This document shows, one piece after another, positions 60,922-64,000 of a DNA stretch of 64,000 bases. Source of the stretch: Candidatus Aminicenantota bacterium (GTDB lineage Bacteria > Acidobacteriota > Aminicenantia > Aminicenantales > Saccharicenantaceae); contig JAGNLW010000004.1 in assembly GCA_017999365.1 (NCBI GenBank), positions 166,362 through 230,361 on the forward strand, written 5' to 3'. The notes below the pieces were generated by a model. The model saw only the letters and a program-made list of their open reading frames with translations. It did not search any database and was not told the DNA's origin. Every line of letters starts with the position of its first letter. The stretch's first letter is position 1. The position numbers were made by a program, and so were the translations under genes.

Positions 60922-62466
60922 ATGAAAAAGAACCTGCAGTGGAAGGTCATCCTGGCGCTGGCCGTCATCGCCGGGGCGCTCCTTCTGGCCTACCCGTTCG
61001 ACGACACCAAGGTCAAGCGCGGCCTGGACCTCAAGGGCGGCATCCACCTCGTCCTCAAGGTCCGGACCGACGACTCCATCAACATGGAGACGGACCAGGA
61101 GATCTCGCGGCTCGAGGATCTCCTCAAGCGCAACACCATCACCTTCCAGAAGATCACCAAGGAGGGCCTGGGCCGCATCGCCGTCCATGGCGTCCTGGCC
61201 GACCAGGAAGGCAAGACCCGCGACCTGTTCGAAGAGTACTCGCGGGACTGGGATTACGGCTTCGTCGGCGACCGGGCCAACCTGAGCCTCAAGCCGCTGG
61301 CCGCCCAGTACCTCCGCGACCAGTCCGTCGAGCAGGCCAAGCAGACCATCGACAACCGCATCAACACCTTCGGCGTGGCCGAGCCCCTCATCCAGAGGCA
61401 GGGCGACGACCAGATCGTCGTCGAGCTGCCCGGGGTCGACGATCCCGACCGGGTCAAGGAGCTCATCAAGGTCACGGCCGTCCTCGAGTGGAAGATCGTC
61501 AAGGCCGGCCCGGCCGCGGACGAGGCCACCCTCCTCCAGGCCACGGGCGGCCAGGTCCCCGAGGACGCCGAGGTCCTCAAGGGCGACCCCAAGCGGGGCG
61601 AAGGCGGCTTTTACCTCGTCGACAAGGTGGCCGTGGTCACCGGCAAGGACCTGCGGACCATCCGCCAGACGACCGACGAGTGGAACAACCCGGCCGTCTC
61701 CTTCAGCCTCAACGCCGACGGCGGGGCCCGCTTCGAACAGGCCACGGGCGCGAACATCGGCAAACAGATCGCCATCATCCTCGACAACAAGGTCCAATCG
61801 GCGCCGGTCGTCGAGACCAAGATCATGCGCGCCCAGGGCGGCATCATCCGCGGCCGGTTCACGGCCCAGGACGCCGAGGACCTGGTCACCGTCCTCAAGG
61901 CCGGCGCCCTGCCGGCCGGCATCGACTACCTCGAGGAACGGACCATCGGCCCCGCCCTGGGCGCGGATTCCATCCGCCAAGGGCTGGTAGCCGGCCTGGT
62001 GGCCATCGTGGCCGTCATGGCCTTCATGGTCTTCTTCTACAAGCTCTCGGGCCTGAACGCGGTCGTGGCCCTCATCCTCAACGTCCTCATCCTGTTCGGC
62101 GCCCTGGCCTACTTCAAGGCCGCCTTGACCCTGCCGGGCATCGCCGGCATCATCCTGGCCATCGGCATGGCCGTCGACGCCAACGTCCTCATCTTCGAGA
62201 GGATCAAGGAGGAGCTGGCCCTCGGCAAGGGGGTCGTGAGCGCCGTCTCCCAGGGTTTCTCCCGGGCCTTCACGGCCATCTTCGACTCCAACCTGACGAC
62301 CATCATCTCGGCCGTCTTCCTGTTCCAGTTCGGCACCGGCCCCATCCGGGGCTACGCCGTGACCCTGACCATCAGCCTGATGGCAAACCTGTTCACGGCC
62401 GTCTTCATCTCCCACCTCCTGTTCGACCTGACGGTCCGCAAATCCGCCAAGACACTGAGTATCTGA
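60922..62466 (+). CDS. secD: protein translocase subunit SecD
   Basis: This 514-residue membrane protein uses the proton gradient to help pull secreted proteins out. It has a first transmembrane segment (residues 5-25), the D1 motif VKRGLDLKGGIHLVLKV (about 33-49), a periplasmic domain (about 50-340), then five more membrane spans. Family motifs PGVDDPDRVKELIKVTAVLE and GMAVDANVLIFERIKEEL (D6 region) are clear. secF begins 1 nt later. Confidence 0.97.
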   Translation: MKKNLQWKVILALAVIAGALLLAYPFDDTKVKRGLDLKGGIHLVLKVRTDDSINMETDQEISRLEDLLKRNTITFQKITKEGLGRIAVHGVLADQEGKTRDLFEEYSRDWDYGFVGDRANLSLKPLAAQYLRDQSVEQAKQTIDNRINTFGVAEPLIQRQGDDQIVVELPGVDDPDRVKELIKVTAVLEWKIVKAGPAADEATLLQATGGQVPEDAEVLKGDPKRGEGGFYLVDKVAVVTGKDLRTIRQTTDEWNNPAVSFSLNADGGARFEQATGANIGKQIAIILDNKVQSAPVVETKIMRAQGGIIRGRFTAQDAEDLVTVLKAGALPAGIDYLEERTIGPALGADSIRQGLVAGLVAIVAVMAFMVFFYKLSGLNAVVALILNVLILFGALAYFKAALTLPGIAGIILAIGMAVDANVLIFERIKEELALGKGVVSAVSQGFSRAFTAIFDSNLTTIISAVFLFQFGTGPIRGYAVTLTISLMANLFTAVFISHLLFDLTVRKSAKTLSI

Positions 62467-62467
62467 C

Positions 62468-63628
62468 ATGCAACTCTTCAAAACCCCCAACATCCGTTTT
62501 TTGAAGTACAAGTACGTCGCCCTGGCCGCCACGGGCCTGATCGTGCTGGCCGGCGTCCTCAACGTCACGGTCTTCAAGGGCCTCAAGCTGGGCGTCGACT
62601 TCGGCGAGGGGACGCTCCTGCGGGTCGTCCTGCGGACCCCGACCAACGAGGGCGCCATCCGCGACCTCCTCGGCCAGGTCGGCCTGGCCAAGAGCCAGGT
62701 CCAGAGCTCGGGCGACACGGGCCGCGAGTTCCAGATCCGGGCCATGGAATCGGTCGCCACCGACGCCACCGAGGCCACCCAGCTCGAGGCCCACGAGGCC
62801 CTGGCCGACAAGATCATCGACGCCCTCCGCGGCGACGACGGCGCGGCCGAGAAGGCCCGCGGCCTCGTCGACCTCAACACCCTCGACGAGAAGTCGATGA
62901 CCCAGCTCCTCGGGAACGCCTTCCCGGGCTCCGGCCCCGAGGCCGCCCGGATCCTCCTGGCCCACCGGAACAAGACCGGCATCGTCACGGATTTCTCCGG
63001 GCTCGACGGGCTCGGGCTCAAGCCCGAGATCCTGAGCTTCCTGCGCGAGAAGACCTACCTCGGCAAGATGGCCGTCCTCAGCCGAGAGACGGTCGGGCCC
63101 CAGGTCGGGGCCGACCTGCGCCGCAAGGCCGTCCAGGCGACCATCTGGTCCCTGCTGGGCATGCTCGTCTACATCGCCTTGCGCTTCAAGCTCGAGTACG
63201 GCGTGGCGGCCATCTTCACCCTGTTCCAGGACGTCCTCATCACGATGACGGTCTACTCATTCACCAACCGCGAGATCAACCTGCCCATCATCGCCGGCAT
63301 CCTGACCATCGTCGGCTTCTCCATCAACGACACCATCGTCATCTTCGACCGCATCCGGGAGAACCAGAAGCTCCTGCGGGGCAAACCCCTCGAGGAGGTC
63401 ATGAACCTCAGCCTCAACCAGACCCTGAGCCGGACGATCATCACCTCCGGCACGGTCTTCCTGACCGTCGGGGCCCTGTTCCTGTTCGGCGGAGAGGTCA
63501 TCAACGACTTCGCCTTCCTCATGCTCGTGGGCACGCTCGAGGGCGTCTATTCGACCATCTACCTGTCCTGCCCGGTGGTCCTTTTCTGGCAGAAATGGTT
63601 CAAGCCGAAAAAAGCGGGGAGGCGCTAA
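62468..63628 (+). CDS. secF: protein translocase subunit SecF
   Basis: This 386-residue partner of SecD has the N-terminal KGLKLGVDFGEGTLLRVV motif and membrane spans from about residue 220. GFSINDTIVIFDRIRENQKL is the hallmark. The periplasmic region (about 60-200) is longer than in E. coli SecF (323 residues) and includes a helical insert with DLNTLDEKSMTQLLGNAFPG. Confidence 0.96.
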   Translation: MQLFKTPNIRFLKYKYVALAATGLIVLAGVLNVTVFKGLKLGVDFGEGTLLRVVLRTPTNEGAIRDLLGQVGLAKSQVQSSGDTGREFQIRAMESVATDATEATQLEAHEALADKIIDALRGDDGAAEKARGLVDLNTLDEKSMTQLLGNAFPGSGPEAARILLAHRNKTGIVTDFSGLDGLGLKPEILSFLREKTYLGKMAVLSRETVGPQVGADLRRKAVQATIWSLLGMLVYIALRFKLEYGVAAIFTLFQDVLITMTVYSFTNREINLPIIAGILTIVGFSINDTIVIFDRIRENQKLLRGKPLEEVMNLSLNQTLSRTIITSGTVFLTVGALFLFGGEVINDFAFLMLVGTLEGVYSTIYLSCPVVLFWQKWFKPKKAGRR

Positions 63629-63636
63629 TATTTTCC

Positions 63637-63665
63637 TTGTCAAAGCCCCCTTTTTCTTCTATACT
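63637..63665 (+). promoter_or_regulatory. promoter of the tonB-like gene
   Basis: -35 TTGTCA (63637-63642) and -10 TATACT (63660-63665), 17-nt spacing, in an AT-rich gap of about 80 nt after secF. The leader is about 39 nt and contains GAGGT before the ATG. Confidence 0.75.
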
Positions 63666-63710
63666 ACCATTTGTCTAGTTGTGTAATATTCTGAGCATGA
63701 GGTAAGCATC

Positions 63711-64000
63711 ATGGCGGAAGCTAGAAAACCGGTCAACGCGACGGATGTGCCCGCGATCTTCAAGGACTCGTTCTTCAGGAGCGAGAAGGGCACCGCGCGG
63801 AAAGCCCTCGTCTTTCCCATCGCCTTGATCCTCCACGTCGTCCTCATCGTCACGGCCATCGTTCTCCCCCTGCTCTCGACGGGCGAGCTGCCCACGGTCG
63901 AGGTCTATAGCGCCTTCCTGGCGCCCCCGCCCCCGCCTCCCCCGCCGCCGCCGCCGCCGGCCAAGCGGAAGGCCTCCACGACGAGCGCCCGGATCAAGCG
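63711..64000 (+). CDS. tonB: TonB-family energy transducer, N-terminal part (cut by window edge)
   Basis: From the ATG at 63711 about 96 residues are visible: a cytoplasmic part (MAEARKPVNATDVPAIFKDS) and a transmembrane anchor (ALVFPIALILHVVLIVTAIV, about residues 39-58). A Pro-rich stretch follows, with 12 consecutive prolines after YSAFLAP, then KRKASTTSARIK. This is the layout of TonB, which passes inner-membrane energy to outer-membrane transporters. The C-terminal domain lies beyond 64000. Confidence 0.8.
   Translation, partial: MAEARKPVNATDVPAIFKDSFFRSEKGTARKALVFPIALILHVVLIVTAIVLPLLSTGELPTVEVYSAFLAPPPPPPPPPPPPAKRKASTTSARIK

Noticed and set aside
63934..63975. Poly-proline codon run as a sequencing artefact or frameshift
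   Set aside because: The Pro-rich stretch after a transmembrane anchor is normal for TonB proteins and the frame stays open to the window end.

Overview
The window is one GC-rich bacterial chromosome segment with almost no non-coding DNA; the largest gap is about 255 bases. A Gram-negative envelope is indicated by a predicted outer-membrane beta-barrel with a C-terminal Phe, a TonB-type protein and SecDF-YajC. Anaerobic or microaerobic life is suggested by rubrerythrin, rubredoxin with a putative NADH:rubredoxin oxidoreductase, a ferritin-like diiron protein, quinolinate synthase and an Fe-S assembly locus. RpoB carries an eight-cysteine zinc-ribbon insertion near its N terminus that I remember as typical of Acidobacteriota. 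With the base composition and lifestyle, an Acidobacteriota-related lineage such as Aminicenantia is my best guess, from memory only.

Positions 1-28070 are a transcription and translation superoperon, read right to left. A strong sigma70 promoter (28042-28070) precedes tRNA-Thr, tRNA-Tyr, tRNA-Gly, tRNA-Thr, rpmG, tRNA-Trp, secE, nusG, rplKAJL and rpoBC. A second strong promoter (15744-15772) precedes rpsL, rpsG, fusA and tuf, which run into the complete S10 and spc gene order, then secY, adk and a truncated map. Many junctions are ATGA or GTGA overlaps.

Positions 28067-29750 hold an ECF sigma factor, a zinc-binding anti-sigma factor and a Spy-like periplasmic protein on the minus strand. 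Positions 29811-35023 hold purB-purS-purQ-purL-purN on the plus strand. Next come a tandem-duplicated ThyX-like protein (minus), PolX and a secreted double NTF2-like protein (plus), then RtcB with archease (minus).

Positions 41284-57219 are all on the minus strand: recD2; rubredoxin, its reductase, a porin, purA and alr; a DUF438-hemerythrin-PAS protein; nfu, a degenerate NifS/IscS lacking the PLP lysine, and an IscU with two C-terminal zinc ribbons; nadA, rubrerythrin, a ferritin-like protein, nth and amrS; and a secreted thioredoxin-fold protein. The Fe-S assembly genes lie directly upstream of genes whose products need Fe-S clusters or iron sites. lepB (minus) and a YchF-like GTPase (plus) flank a 54-nt REP-like palindrome. 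From there tgt-yajC-secD-secF and a truncated tonB run off the right edge.

The most unusual items are the PLP-lysine-less NifS paired with a zinc-ribbon IscU, the fused double ThyX with split active-site motifs, the RpoB zinc insertion, a REP-like palindrome that also occurs in frame inside a GTPase gene, and three promoters placed so that their transcripts should be leaderless or nearly so.
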